Source: Rikenellaceae bacterium
GTDB taxonomy: Bacteria; Bacteroidota; Bacteroidia; Bacteroidales; UBA932
NCBI GenBank assembly: GCA_900771335.1
Contig: CAAGNP010000012.1
Coordinates: 62,001 to 126,000, forward strand
Direction: 5' to 3'
DNA: 64,000 nucleotides
Positions within the stretch are counted from its first letter, which is position 1. Each line of letters begins with the position of its first letter. Positions 33,601 to 42,801 of the stretch are shown one piece after another. The notes below the pieces were generated by a model. The model saw only the letters and a program-made list of their open reading frames with translations, ran no database searches and was not told where the DNA came from. The position numbers were made by a program, and so were the translations under genes.

Positions 33601-34896
33601 AGGAAATACCGACAGATCAAGACCCGACAGAAGCTGATAGTATGGAAGGTTGAATACGCCATCATTACCATTCAGATAGGATGGGATGAAAAGCAGCCTT
33701 ACATTCTTATTGGATCTGTTGTTCAGACCCAACGCTCCCATTCTACAGAGGACAGGGTCGTTTTCAGGATACTGCAAATTGTGTGAGGTGTGGGTGGTAT
33801 AGTCGCTCTCCTTGCCCCCAAGTTTGGCCACAAGCTCCTTGTCATATCCGTTGATCCCTGCAGGGACAAGAATAAAGCCCAGGATCGTCCTTCCTTCATA
33901 TGAAGAGTTCTCCAATTGGGCAAGAGAATCCACGAATATGTCTATACCTTTGTTCTTATATTCGTATCTCCCTCCGATTCCGACCAGCACGGGATTTTCA
34001 AATACCTCCCCTGTCATAGCCTGAGCCACCTCAATAAGCTTCGCTCTACCCTCTTTCTGGTATTTAACGAACTCTTCGGATCCAGGGACAATGGTATCTT
34101 CGAAGCCGTTTGGTGTCACAAGATCCACATCCTTGCTAAGGAATCTTGAACACTCCTTGGCAGTAAGGTCGCTGACGGTGGTAAATACATCCGCATTGTG
34201 CGCAGCACACTTCTCCAATGAGTGCTTCGCTGCCACATTCAACTCTCTAGCCTTCTGATCTCCGTCTACAATATCAATGACATCGTAAAGCTTGATATTG
34301 TTGTATGCAAGGCTACGCCCCAATGTGGTGGCGTGGGTGGTAAACGCTGTCGCAACAGGGAGTGGTGTCTGCTTCAGATACAATACGCCGGCACCTGTCA
34401 TCCATTCGTGGAACTGGGCCACCACCTTCTGGCTTGGAAGGAGATTGAAGTTTATAAAACTCTCGATAACCCTACCGGCTGCATATCCGAACAGAGCCGA
34501 TTCTACATAGTCCCAGCCACCACTCAGGGAATCAAGATGATACTTCTCCCAAAACTCTGAGAGAATTTCATTTTTCCTGGTGATGTACTGCGAAAAATCT
34601 ACTAAAAATGCTATTGGTTTCCCCTGTACATTCCATCTACCTACCCTCACTCTGATACCCTCCTGGGCAGCAGAGACCCTCCATGTTCTATATAGGAGCG
34701 GATCTTCAGTGAATTCGGGGTTCTGGGTGGTATCCATCCAGACATCGGGACCAATGAAGATTTGCTCCTGATTGATCCCTTCTGCCATACCGATGGATTT
34801 GGTAGCAATCACGGTGTGGATACCCCCCACTTTATTGCATACCTCCCAACTAACCTCGAACAAGTAGTCGGGGCTAATCAACTTTTTCTGCTTCAT
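30661..34896 (-). CDS. Fused glycogen synthase (GT3-like) and glycogen phosphorylase (GT35)
   Basis: A 1411-residue protein. Residues 1-550 resemble GT3-type glycogen synthases: KVGGIHTVIATKS near the start and the C-terminal nucleotide-sugar pocket YEPWGYTPLESLAF. Residues about 555-1411 are an alpha-glucan phosphorylase of the short bacterial type: YCMEYGLDASLKIYSGGLG, HCNEGHAAFTGLERL and the PLP site EASGTSGEKAAMNG. One chain can thus lengthen and shorten the same glucan. It is the last glycogen gene of the cluster, after the GH57 gene, and overlaps ribF. Confidence 0.92.
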   Translation of the reverse strand: MKQKKLISPDYLFEVSWEVCNKVGGIHTVIATKSIGMAEGINQEQIFIGPDVWMDTTQNPEFTEDPLLYRTWRVSAAQEGIRVRVGRWNVQGKPIAFLVDFSQYITRKNEILSEFWEKYHLDSLSGGWDYVESALFGYAAGRVIESFINFNLLPSQKVVAQFHEWMTGAGVLYLKQTPLPVATAFTTHATTLGRSLAYNNIKLYDVIDIVDGDQKARELNVAAKHSLEKCAAHNADVFTTVSDLTAKECSRFLSKDVDLVTPNGFEDTIVPGSEEFVKYQKEGRAKLIEVAQAMTGEVFENPVLVGIGGRYEYKNKGIDIFVDSLAQLENSSYEGRTILGFILVPAGINGYDKELVAKLGGKESDYTTHTSHNLQYPENDPVLCRMGALGLNNRSNKNVRLLFIPSYLNGNDGVFNLPYYQLLSGLDLSVFPSYYEPWGYTPLESLAFKVPTVTTTLAGFGLWVNEYYTKDHPGISVLERGESNYSEVVDGVCEKIVEISSLSEKEQKKYRDNAKSVSEIALWKNHLKFYKEAYSLAIERVIERKGKFPEKNNIKNMTYKKIDVGTPSWNRVLVTRNIPERLKYLDIISKNLWWCWNQEAMDLFKSIDKELWVALGRNPIALLDHLSYEQYQQLEKNEKFVRQLDKVAALFNEYMEAKNHREGASIAYFCMEYGLDASLKIYSGGLGILAGDYLKESSDLNVNMIGIGLLYRYGYFNQKLSGYGDQIADYEPQDFMKIPAVPVRDAEDKWVTISVAFPGRNIYARLWRVDVGRTELYLLDTDYDANLPEDRQVTYHLYGGDWENRLKQELLLGVGGIRAMRALGLDADVYHCNEGHAAFTGLERLREYINNDNLSYDEALEVVRASSLFTTHTPVPAGHDAFHEDLLRKYISHYPERLKIGWDTLMSLGKNNPYDQNEKFSMSNLACNISQEVNGVSWLHGKVSQDILASMWPGYLPEENHVGYVTNGVHYPTWTAPQWKEIHARVFGDEFKTHKYDKECFNGIYEVKDAEIMSVRQELRQRLIKAVKKQLSDPTVSSHYSPQHIVEIKRTLRDDVLTIGFARRFATYKRAHLLFRDLDRLSAIVNNPKRPVQFLFAGKAHPADKAGSDLIKKIVDISKMPQFIGKIVFVPNYDINIAKYLVQGVDVWMNNPTRPLEASGTSGEKAAMNGVMHFSVLDGWWVEGYKEGAGWALPQERTYDDQNFQDELDAATIYNIIESEIAPTYYDVNPVTGIPTEWIKIIKNCIAKVACDFTTNRMFNDYIDKYYKPLAARAGKLIASDYAEAREIALWKRKMRKGWEQLEIRESNFMNDAQGQLLLGKEFKSYISVFVGDMDPNDIGFELVYARQNAKGRYVKEGVYTFDFEKIENGVATYSSTIVPNTTGAYQIAGRIFAKSDKLPHRQDFELVRWL

Positions 34897-34914
34897 AAAA
34901 AGGTTAAAATCCGT

Positions 34915-36114
34915 TTATCCCAATCTTAGCTTTCTCTCAATACGGATTGTCAAGTCACTTAGAACATTCATATAGTTGATGAATGCCTCATATGGTGTGT
35001 CGTAAGGATTGAAGTATGTATGAACTGCTCCATCAGAGAAGAACTTGGTACACATATAGTAGAAGTGGTCACTCTCCTGAAGTTTCATATAATCCTTGGT
35101 GATCTTGTCGTCTTGAAGGGCCAATACTCTATCGCTCAGGTCATACAATTTGCTGAATGCTTCGTTCTGAAGCTCGTTTCCTAGCCAAGCAGATGTGTCT
35201 CTCTCCTCATCTGCCCAAGAGATTGAGAATGGTACATTAATAGGTGATACTGCGTCGTGTTTCTTGATAGCCTCTGAAGGGGTTACAAACTCTACATTTG
35301 CTTTGTTTATAAGGGCTTCAGGAAGTGCTCTCATGAAATCAAAGATACCGCTTGCTGCACTCTGGTGCTCACCGAATGTCTCATAATCCATAAACAGGTT
35401 GATGATCTCATCTTTAGATGCCTGGTCAGCTACCCATGATGCGAACTTGTCAGTGTCCAAAGGCCACTCGTTCCAACCTTTATCTGAGAATCTGAATGCG
35501 ATATCATCACTCAAAGTGAAGTTTCTAAGAAGAACTTTCAACTTTGGATTGTTTGCATTTGAATATACATAGTTAGGTGATTTCCAACCAAGGATGTGTT
35601 TTGCACCCTCAGTCAACATCCCTTTGAATCCAAGTTTGTAAACCATCTCACCGATCTCGTCAGAGTAGATAAGCTCAGTATTTCTGAAGCATTTTGGCTT
35701 TTTGCCGAAATGTTTCTCAATAGCTTTGCTGTGAAGTTCTACCTGTTTCTTGAACTCATCTTTGGATACCAGTGATGCCAGCGAGTGGGTATAGGTCTCT
35801 GCCAAGAACTCTACACAACCTGTCGCTGCAAGAGCTTTGAAGCTGTCCAATACCTCAGGAGCATATTGCTCAAACTGCTCGATGGCAGAACCAGAGATAG
35901 AGTATGCAATCTTGAATGATTTGCCAAGTTTGTTGATATTCTCAAGCATAATGGCATTCATAGGAAGGTAGCATTTCTCAGCCACTCTTCTTACGATGGT
36001 TCTGTTTGAGAAATCGTCGAAATAGTGAGAATCTTTTCCGATGTCGAAGAATCTGTATTGTCTTAGACGATCAGGTTGGTGTACCTGGAAGTACAAACAA
36101 ATTGAAGGTTTCAT
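34915..36114 (-). CDS. Glycoside hydrolase family 57 (alpha-amylase/glucanotransferase type)
   Basis: A 399-residue cytoplasmic protein with GH57 hallmarks: HQP at the start (YFQVHQPDRL), EFLAETYTHSL, FRNTELIYSDEIGEMV with the likely catalytic Glu (TELIYSDE) and DYETFGEH with the likely acid Asp. GH57 enzymes act on alpha-1,4 glucans as amylases, glucanotransferases or branching enzymes; which reaction occurs here is uncertain. It lies between the GT4 transferase and the synthase-phosphorylase gene with short gaps (12 and 18 bases). Confidence 0.9.
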   Translation of the reverse strand: MKPSICLYFQVHQPDRLRQYRFFDIGKDSHYFDDFSNRTIVRRVAEKCYLPMNAIMLENINKLGKSFKIAYSISGSAIEQFEQYAPEVLDSFKALAATGCVEFLAETYTHSLASLVSKDEFKKQVELHSKAIEKHFGKKPKCFRNTELIYSDEIGEMVYKLGFKGMLTEGAKHILGWKSPNYVYSNANNPKLKVLLRNFTLSDDIAFRFSDKGWNEWPLDTDKFASWVADQASKDEIINLFMDYETFGEHQSAASGIFDFMRALPEALINKANVEFVTPSEAIKKHDAVSPINVPFSISWADEERDTSAWLGNELQNEAFSKLYDLSDRVLALQDDKITKDYMKLQESDHFYYMCTKFFSDGAVHTYFNPYDTPYEAFINYMNVLSDLTIRIERKLRLG

Positions 36115-36126
36115 ATGTAGTAATTT

Positions 36127-37413
36127 TTATTTCAATGCTAATTCATAAATATGTTTCATCTTAGCTGCTGCGTGATCCCATTTAAGGGCGTTCACCTCAT
36201 CATAACCCTTATCAGCAGCCATTTGTGCAAGGGCAGGATATTGTAGCAGGCCATACATTGCATCTGCAAGTGCGTCCACATCCCAGAAGTCCACCTTGAT
36301 GGAGTATTTCAACACCTCGGCTACACCCGACTGTTTTGAAATGATGGTAGGTACGCCTGTGATCATAGCCTCAAGAGGTGAGATACCGAATGGCTCAGAT
36401 ACAGAAGGCATCACATACACATCAGAGTACGCGAACATCTTCTGGACATCTGCACCTCTAAGGAATCCTGTAAAGTGGAACTTGTCAGAGATACCCAACT
36501 TGGCCACCTGTCTGATACTGCGGTTGAGAAGGTCGCCGCTACCCGCCATTACGAAACGGACATTAGAGCATCTTTTCAAAACCTTGTTGGCAGCTTCGAT
36601 GAAGTATTCAGGACCTTTCTGGAAGGTGATACGGCCAAGGAAGGTCACCACTTTCTCATCCACGCTCCTCTCTACCTGCATCTGTTTCCTGTCGGCAAAG
36701 TCTACTGCATTGTGTACAGTAAACACTTTGTCAGGATTGATACCATATTTATTGATTACGATATTACGGGTAAGGTTACTTACAGTAATAACCTTGTCAG
36801 CCTCCCTCATACCCATTTGCTCGATAGCAAATACCTGGGTGTTCACATTCTCGCCGGTCCTGTCGAACTCAGTAGCGTGAACATGGATTACAAGAGGTTT
36901 ACCCGATATTCTCTTGGCAGCGATACCGGCCATATATGTAAGCCAGTCATGTGCGTGAATAACATCGAACTCATCTTTATGTTGAGCTGCTATCTCACCA
37001 CCCACCATGGCATATCTTGATATCTCCTCCATCAAGTTTGTGCCATACTTGCCTGAGAATTTATATTTCTGTTTGAAATTTACTTTGAAATCTTCGATTT
37101 GGGATTTCTGGTCCTTAGATGACATCTCTGTGAATTTTACAGGATCCATATAAGGCACCATGTTGGTCCCTACGCGAAGGAATTGAACCCTCTCAAGAAA
37201 CTCTTTTGGGTTCCTTACCACATCACTTACTTCGACATCACTCGCATTAAGAATTCTGGTATAGGTCTGATCTTCATCTCCGGATGCCGAAGGCATTACA
37301 AACAGTGTATCCACACCGTTGTTTGCCAAACCTTTAACTATACCGTAGCAAGCGGTTCCGAGACCACCTGCAATATGGGGAGGAAACTCCCAACCAAACA
37401 TAAGTACTCTCAT
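36127..37413 (-). CDS. GT4-family glycosyltransferase in the glycogen cluster
   Basis: A 428-residue GT-B transferase. The N-terminal domain starts RVLMFGWEFPPHIAGGLGTA with the glycine loop; the C-terminal domain has TFLGRITFQKGPEYFIEAA and the donor-binding EX7E region SVSEPFGISPLEAMI. The position between debranching enzyme and GH57 suggests a role in glucan synthesis or priming. Relatives in Bacteroidota are often annotated as glycogen synthase, but it lacks the usual GlgA start (KTGGL). Confidence 0.88.
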   Translation of the reverse strand: MRVLMFGWEFPPHIAGGLGTACYGIVKGLANNGVDTLFVMPSASGDEDQTYTRILNASDVEVSDVVRNPKEFLERVQFLRVGTNMVPYMDPVKFTEMSSKDQKSQIEDFKVNFKQKYKFSGKYGTNLMEEISRYAMVGGEIAAQHKDEFDVIHAHDWLTYMAGIAAKRISGKPLVIHVHATEFDRTGENVNTQVFAIEQMGMREADKVITVSNLTRNIVINKYGINPDKVFTVHNAVDFADRKQMQVERSVDEKVVTFLGRITFQKGPEYFIEAANKVLKRCSNVRFVMAGSGDLLNRSIRQVAKLGISDKFHFTGFLRGADVQKMFAYSDVYVMPSVSEPFGISPLEAMITGVPTIISKQSGVAEVLKYSIKVDFWDVDALADAMYGLLQYPALAQMAADKGYDEVNALKWDHAAAKMKHIYELALK

Positions 37414-37416
37414 AAC

Positions 37417-39351
37417 CTAGTCGTTTTTAAATTTAGCAATAATATGTTTAGCTCTCAAGATCTCTGAGATGGCACCTGTGTGGCAAATTGCTCCGTGAGG
37501 TACATACTCAGGGTCACCATTGTAAAGTTCTGAGATAGAACCGATACCGTGAATGTTCATATCAGCCTCATATGCATTTACAAGTTCTTCAGCTTGAGAG
37601 ATGAATGCTCCACCGAAAAGTTTTAGTGAAGATTCGATATAGAAGCAGATCATCCATGGACGGGTACATCCCTGGTGATGTGCATGGTCTCTCTGGTTCT
37701 GGTTACCCTCATATACACCTTTATATAATGGGTTCTTAGGTGACAGGGTTCTGAGACCTCTTGAGGTAAGAAGCTCACGATTGATGCTTCTCAAAACATT
37801 TGCTTTTACCTCTTCTGATACAGGTGAGTACTCAAGGGCACAAGCAAACACCTGGTTTGGTCTTGTGAACTTGTTCTGACCCTGCTCGTCAACATAGTCA
37901 GCAAGATGAGCTCTCTCCTCTACCCAGAACATATTGTAGTAGTTTTTCTCGATTTTCTCTTTTACATCCATCCAAGCATATACGGTCTTTCCACCTTTAC
38001 CATACTTGGTCTCATTTTCGATAAGGTAGCAAAGGGCATTGTACCAAAGTGCGTTGGTCTCTACCTGATAACCACCTCTCTCTGCGATAGGACGGCTGTC
38101 GCTACCATAAGCATTCATCCAGCTTAGTGCCACTCCGTTCATCTTGGTCCAAAGCATGCCGTTATCTTTATTAAGGTGAACACCCATTCTGCCACCCTCG
38201 ATAAAGCTGTCGGCAACCTTCTTAAGAACGGTTTTGAATTTGTCCCAAGCACCTTGTGCATCACCAGTGAATGCTGCATATTGTTGTGCTACCCAGAACA
38301 TCCAAAGTGCAGCCTCTGCCTGACGTGAGCCATTGTAAAGCTGATTTTGGTAAATCTTGATGGTAGTTTTAAGAATCTTGTCAAATGTAGCTACATCTCC
38401 ATCTGCAAATAGTGTCAGACCAGGTAGTGAGATAAGGGTCTCTCTAAGACCTTTGCTCTCCCAAGAATAACCTGAAAGGATCTCTGTACCTTTAGGGGTC
38501 TTAACGATGAAATCTTTGGCAGCGATCTTCAAGCAAGCATCATAATCAGATCTGCTTGGAGCATTCTTCACTTCCTTGTCGTACAATTTCTTAAGACCTT
38601 TTGTAGATACTTCTGATGTAGATACTGAAAGGATTATTGATTCACCCGCTGCGATAGGCATCTCGAATACACCTGGAACGAAAAGATCCTCCTTGTATTC
38701 AAAACCACGTCTCTGCTCATCGCTGTACACTACATCTTTGTACCAGTCAGGATTGTGAAGATAATCACTGTCCTTGCTCAATTGGAGGTGAAGTGTAGGG
38801 AAACCTTCATACATCTTGTAGCTTGCGCCATTGTCTACAATGCCGTAGTTGGTTGATGCCTGAGGGTTTTGTTGGGTTAGTGTGTGAACCTCTCTGAACG
38901 CCATGAATGGTTTAAGACGGAGAGAAGTTTGTGAATGGGCCTGAACCAATGTGTATTTGATAAGCAGCTGCTCTTTTCCTTTGACGAAAATCATAGATTT
39001 TCTGAAGATCATGCCGCCTACCCTATACTCTATAGTACATTCCTTGTCGAATTGGAAGTCAACGATGTATTTATGACCTCTTGGCTCATAAATCTTACCG
39101 TAGCTTCTGATTCCAAGGTTAAACTCTTTTTCATGTTGAATAAGGGTCTCGTCAACTGATGAAAGAAGAATGTGGTTTACTCCACCGAACTCTTCGATGG
39201 GCATTACAAACAATCCATGGTACTTTCTAGTATTACAACCGACGATAGTGGTATTGCAATAACCACCGGTTCCGTTGGCTAGAACTACCTCTTTAGGTAA
39301 CGAGTACTCAAGATTAACTAGTTCCTCTTGATTAAATTTTAAATAAGACAT
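37417..39351 (-). CDS. Glycogen debranching enzyme (amylo-alpha-1,6-glucosidase, GDE family)
   Basis: A 644-residue protein with an N-terminal GDE_N domain (LANGTGGYCNTTIVGCNTRKYHGLFV) and a C-terminal (alpha/alpha)6 GDE_C domain (ILSGYSWESKGLRETLISLPG, RGGYQVETNALWYNAL, SISELYNGDPEYVPHGAICH). It removes alpha-1,6 branches left by phosphorylase. The gap to the branching enzyme gene is 14 bases and to the GT4 gene 3 bases. There is no signal peptide, so it acts on internal glycogen. Confidence 0.94.
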   Translation of the reverse strand: MSYLKFNQEELVNLEYSLPKEVVLANGTGGYCNTTIVGCNTRKYHGLFVMPIEEFGGVNHILLSSVDETLIQHEKEFNLGIRSYGKIYEPRGHKYIVDFQFDKECTIEYRVGGMIFRKSMIFVKGKEQLLIKYTLVQAHSQTSLRLKPFMAFREVHTLTQQNPQASTNYGIVDNGASYKMYEGFPTLHLQLSKDSDYLHNPDWYKDVVYSDEQRRGFEYKEDLFVPGVFEMPIAAGESIILSVSTSEVSTKGLKKLYDKEVKNAPSRSDYDACLKIAAKDFIVKTPKGTEILSGYSWESKGLRETLISLPGLTLFADGDVATFDKILKTTIKIYQNQLYNGSRQAEAALWMFWVAQQYAAFTGDAQGAWDKFKTVLKKVADSFIEGGRMGVHLNKDNGMLWTKMNGVALSWMNAYGSDSRPIAERGGYQVETNALWYNALCYLIENETKYGKGGKTVYAWMDVKEKIEKNYYNMFWVEERAHLADYVDEQGQNKFTRPNQVFACALEYSPVSEEVKANVLRSINRELLTSRGLRTLSPKNPLYKGVYEGNQNQRDHAHHQGCTRPWMICFYIESSLKLFGGAFISQAEELVNAYEADMNIHGIGSISELYNGDPEYVPHGAICHTGAISEILRAKHIIAKFKND

Positions 39352-39365
39352 TTGATATATCGATA

Positions 39366-41339
39366 TTATCTAATTTTTTCCAATACTACTGCGCTTCTGC
39401 TCGGGAGATACAAAGAAAGTTTGTCACCTCCATCTTTCCTTATTGTATGGTGGTGAACACTATCATCTATCCTGCCAAAACCGTCATATTTTTTGGCATC
39501 CGAACTTAAAGCTACCCGATACTCTCCGGCTGGTGCGCAGAATTCAAAATCTGTGAAAGAGTGTACCGAATTAAAATTGAGCGCAAAGATAAATCTTCCT
39601 CTCACAAAAATCAAAACTTTTTGTGAATCGGATACATATAATTGCATCGGAGTCTGCCTCAACACTTTTCCACCACTTATCACATGGATCATATCCCTGT
39701 CAAAATCGACCAGCGCCTTGTAGTGAAGATCGGGATTGTCCTTGAGGCTCCATTGCCTTCTGGCGTGCTTATGCGACCAGTTGTTCCCCTCTCGTGGGAA
39801 ATCAATCCACTCGGGGTGTCCGAACTCATTTCCCATGAAGGTAAGATAGCCGTCACCTGCCGTGGCTATCGTCACAAGCCTTATCATCTTATGGAGTGCA
39901 AGTCCCCTCTCCACCAGCGGATGACGGGAAGCCTTATCCATACTGAAATACATCTCCTTATCTATAAGCCTGAAAATGACTGTTTTGTCTCCCACCATAG
40001 CCTGGTCATGACACTCCACATAACTGATGGTCTTCTCGTCTTTTCTCTTATTGGTAAGCTCATAGTACATACCCCCCATACTCCAGTCCTCCTCTCGGAC
40101 ATCCTTGATCCATTTGATCCAATTGTCCGGAACGCCCATACTCATCCTGAAGTCAAAGCCCCAGCCACACTGCGATATCGGGGCTGCGAGCCCGGGCATA
40201 CCGCTCATCTCCTCAGCGATGGTGAAGGCATCCCCATTGAGTTCCTTTATCATAATATTTGCCAGGCCAAGATATACCAGCGCATCCACATCCTGTCCTC
40301 CGTCATAATATGCATCGTACGAGCAGAAGTCCCTACCCAGACCATGGTCATAGTAAAGCATACTGGTCACTCCGTCAAATCTGAAACCGTCCAGATGGTA
40401 CTCTTCCATCCAGAATTTGAGATTTGAGAGGAGGAAATGGACCACAGCATCCTTTCCATAGTCAAAGCACCTCGAATTCCAGGCAGGGTGCTTGCCTCTA
40501 TCCCCTGCATGGAAATAGAGATCCTCGGTGCCGTCAAATTTGCCCAGCCCCTCGATCTCATTTGACACAGCGTGCGAGTGTACCACGTCCATAATGACCG
40601 CAATACCGTAGCCGTGTGCCTCGTCCACAAGCTGCTTGAACTCATCCGGCGTACCGAAGCGCGAACTCACAGCGAAGAAGTTTGCCACCTGATACCCGAA
40701 AGAGCCGTAGTACGGGTGCTCCTGAAGTGCCATTATCTGAATGGTATTGTACCCGAGCTCAGCAATATATGGCAGGACATTCTCCCTGAACTCATTGAAA
40801 GTGCCCACCTTCTCCTCCTCCACACCCATTCCGATATGCACCTCATAGATGAGCGGATTCTTAAACTCCCTTGTATATCTCTTTTTCCACTTGTATTTTC
40901 TGGATGGTGCCCATACCTGTGCAGAGAAGAGTTTTGTCTGCTCATCCTGCACACACCTTGTAGCATAGGATGGGAGCCTCTCCCCTGACCCTCCGGGCCA
41001 CTCGATTATATATCTGTACAGCATCTCATGCCTGAGCTCCTTCTCTGGAACCCTGAGCTCCCAGTTGCCCTCCGACAACCTGGTGAATGCATATTTCTGA
41101 TCCTTCTGCCAAGAGTTGTGTTCACCTATAAGGTATATGGCAGTGGCATTTGGAGCCCACTCCCTGAAAACCCACTCCTTCCCCTCTTTGTGAAGCATAT
41201 AGTAAAGATGGTTATTGACATTTGAAGATATCTTCCCATCCTTACCCATTAAATCCTGTCTTCTGTTAATCAGCATCTGATACCTGTCGGTAATGACCCT
41301 TTTGAACGGCATCAAATAAGAATCTGAATCAAAAATCAT
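39366..41339 (-). CDS. glgB: 1,4-alpha-glucan branching enzyme (GH13)
   Basis: A 657-residue protein: N-terminal CBM48 (residues about 40-150, REWAPNATAIYLIGEHNSW), a GH13 barrel with conserved regions DVVHSH, LDGFRFDGVTSM (nucleophile Asp), TIAEEMSGMPG (acid/base Glu) and the subsite region VECHDQAMVGDKT, and an all-beta C-terminal domain. It resembles eukaryote-type branching enzymes in length and in YDHGLGRDF. It starts 13 bases after xseB, so the glycogen genes may be read from the xseAB promoter. Confidence 0.94.
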   Translation of the reverse strand: MIFDSDSYLMPFKRVITDRYQMLINRRQDLMGKDGKISSNVNNHLYYMLHKEGKEWVFREWAPNATAIYLIGEHNSWQKDQKYAFTRLSEGNWELRVPEKELRHEMLYRYIIEWPGGSGERLPSYATRCVQDEQTKLFSAQVWAPSRKYKWKKRYTREFKNPLIYEVHIGMGVEEEKVGTFNEFRENVLPYIAELGYNTIQIMALQEHPYYGSFGYQVANFFAVSSRFGTPDEFKQLVDEAHGYGIAVIMDVVHSHAVSNEIEGLGKFDGTEDLYFHAGDRGKHPAWNSRCFDYGKDAVVHFLLSNLKFWMEEYHLDGFRFDGVTSMLYYDHGLGRDFCSYDAYYDGGQDVDALVYLGLANIMIKELNGDAFTIAEEMSGMPGLAAPISQCGWGFDFRMSMGVPDNWIKWIKDVREEDWSMGGMYYELTNKRKDEKTISYVECHDQAMVGDKTVIFRLIDKEMYFSMDKASRHPLVERGLALHKMIRLVTIATAGDGYLTFMGNEFGHPEWIDFPREGNNWSHKHARRQWSLKDNPDLHYKALVDFDRDMIHVISGGKVLRQTPMQLYVSDSQKVLIFVRGRFIFALNFNSVHSFTDFEFCAPAGEYRVALSSDAKKYDGFGRIDDSVHHHTIRKDGGDKLSLYLPSRSAVVLEKIR

Positions 41340-41352
41340 ATCGTATTGACTG

Positions 41353-41547
41353 TTAAATATTTTCCAATATATCTTTCACTTGACATTCGCTTTCGCGCAG
41401 TTTTGCCCTGCACAGGGCTAGCAAAGCGACAGCCCTCCCGACATCCTTTGAGACCTCCGAAAGGGATTTGTTGGGATCCTCGATCCCCTCCACCAGTTTT
41501 TCGAGCTCCGCTACCAGCTCCTCGTAACTTTTGTTCTTATCTTCCAT
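41353..41547 (-). CDS. xseB: Exodeoxyribonuclease VII small subunit
   Basis: A 64-residue helical protein with the family core SYEELVAELEKLVEGIEDPN and the repeat LALCRAKLRE. It binds XseA in a large complex degrading single-stranded DNA. The ATG at 41547 (MEDKNKS) is preferred; the open frame continues into xseA but the additional residues are not conserved. Confidence 0.9.
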   Translation of the reverse strand: MEDKNKSYEELVAELEKLVEGIEDPNKSLSEVSKDVGRAVALLALCRAKLRESECQVKDILENI

Positions 41548-41557
41548 AATCTGAAAT

Positions 41558-42751
41558 TTACCTTTTAACGACCTCCTCAACCCTGCAATCCACCTCTCCA
41601 TCCTTCAGGACAAGCTTCACCACACTTCCACATTGCACCTGCTCCACAGAGCTCACCCTTTTACCATCCACCTCTGCTACGCAATATCCACCCCCCAACA
41701 ATACGGAAGGATCCCCTTTCATCACCCTCTGCTCAAATAGCGCCAATCTGTTGCCACGGGCAATATAAACATTGCGGAGCGAATGCTCCAGCCTCTGCCG
41801 GAGGGAATCCAGTCTATTGCCTGCCGAGGCAAACTTATGGTTCATGGCCAATGCAAGTCTCGAAGCCAATGAGGCAATCATCGCATCCTCGGATGCAAAA
41901 ATATCAAGCAGGTAATCTGCCAATGCGGTCGGGGTCTTGACGCTGATGCAAGCCACCATATCGCAGATGTGGTAATCCTGATCGTGCCCCACTGCCATCA
42001 TCACCGGAAGCGGGAACTGCGCCACGTTTGCGCACAAATCATAATCATCAAAGCAAGCCAGATCGGTCGCAGAGCCGCCTCCTCTCAGGATCAGCACCGC
42101 ATCGAACCTCTCCGTCCCGCTCTCCACATCCTCCAGCACAGACTCAAGGGCACCGATAATCCCTGCCGGCGCTCCACTCCCCTGCATTGGGGACGAATAT
42201 AACTTTGTATAAAAAGTGAAATGGTACTCATTCTCGTGCAGATGACGCATAAAATCGCGATAGCCTGCCGCAGTTTCTGACGAAATGACTGCAAAATTTC
42301 TGGGTAGCGCGGGGAGCTCAAGTGTGGCATTCATCTCAAACATCCCCTCTTCTTTGAGCCTTTTGATCACCTCCCTGCGGCGAAGCTCCGCCTCACCTAC
42401 GGTAAAAGAGGGATCAATGTCATATACAATGAGGCTCAATCCGTACAACTCGGAATATTGGACCTGAGCCTTTACCAAAATGGACATCCCGGGGGAGATC
42501 TCGCTACCAGTAGCACTTACGAAATAGGGCCTGAGCACTCTCCACGAAGAACTCCAGATTACCGCATGCCCCTTCGCACGTATATCACCCTCAGAATCAC
42601 CCTTATCTATAAGATCTATGTAGCAATGGCCTGAATAATTGGCCTTAATGGCACTCACCTCAGCTTTAACCCAATACTGACGGGGAAAACCCTCCTCCAA
42701 GCATCTCTTGATGCGTTTCTGCAAATCATATAGACTTATCCCTTCGTTCAT
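41558..42751 (-). CDS. xseA: Exodeoxyribonuclease VII large subunit
   Basis: A 397-residue catalytic subunit: N-terminal OB fold (ISLYDLQKRIKRCLEEGF, YWVKAEVSAIKANYSGHCYIDL) and the catalytic domain with RGGGSATDLACFDDYDLC and VGHDQDYHICDMVA. Helical and C-terminal segments are shorter than in E. coli (456 residues), as usual in Bacteroidota. It ends 10 bases before xseB. A -7 box (TACATTTG on the minus strand, 42757-42764) lies just before the ATG. Confidence 0.95.
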   Translation of the reverse strand: MNEGISLYDLQKRIKRCLEEGFPRQYWVKAEVSAIKANYSGHCYIDLIDKGDSEGDIRAKGHAVIWSSSWRVLRPYFVSATGSEISPGMSILVKAQVQYSELYGLSLIVYDIDPSFTVGEAELRRREVIKRLKEEGMFEMNATLELPALPRNFAVISSETAAGYRDFMRHLHENEYHFTFYTKLYSSPMQGSGAPAGIIGALESVLEDVESGTERFDAVLILRGGGSATDLACFDDYDLCANVAQFPLPVMMAVGHDQDYHICDMVACISVKTPTALADYLLDIFASEDAMIASLASRLALAMNHKFASAGNRLDSLRQRLEHSLRNVYIARGNRLALFEQRVMKGDPSVLLGGGYCVAEVDGKRVSSVEQVQCGSVVKLVLKDGEVDCRVEEVVKR

Positions 42752-42756
42752 GTCTA

Positions 42757-42784
42757 CAAATGTAAGAAATTTTTTCTATTTTTG
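42757..42784. promoter_or_regulatory. Divergent -7 boxes for xseA and engB
   Basis: CAAATGTA at 42757-42764 is a minus-strand TACATTTG for xseA. TATTTTTG at 42777-42784 is the plus-strand box for engB (ATG 42802). The xseA box is only 5 bases from its start codon, implying a very short or absent leader if used. Confidence 0.5.
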
Positions 42785-42801
42785 CGACCAAAATAGAGGC
42801 A

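Noticed and set aside
39642..40427. Plus-strand frame of 261 codons inside glgB
   Set aside because: Antisense shadow; His/Pro/Leu-rich composition and no family features.
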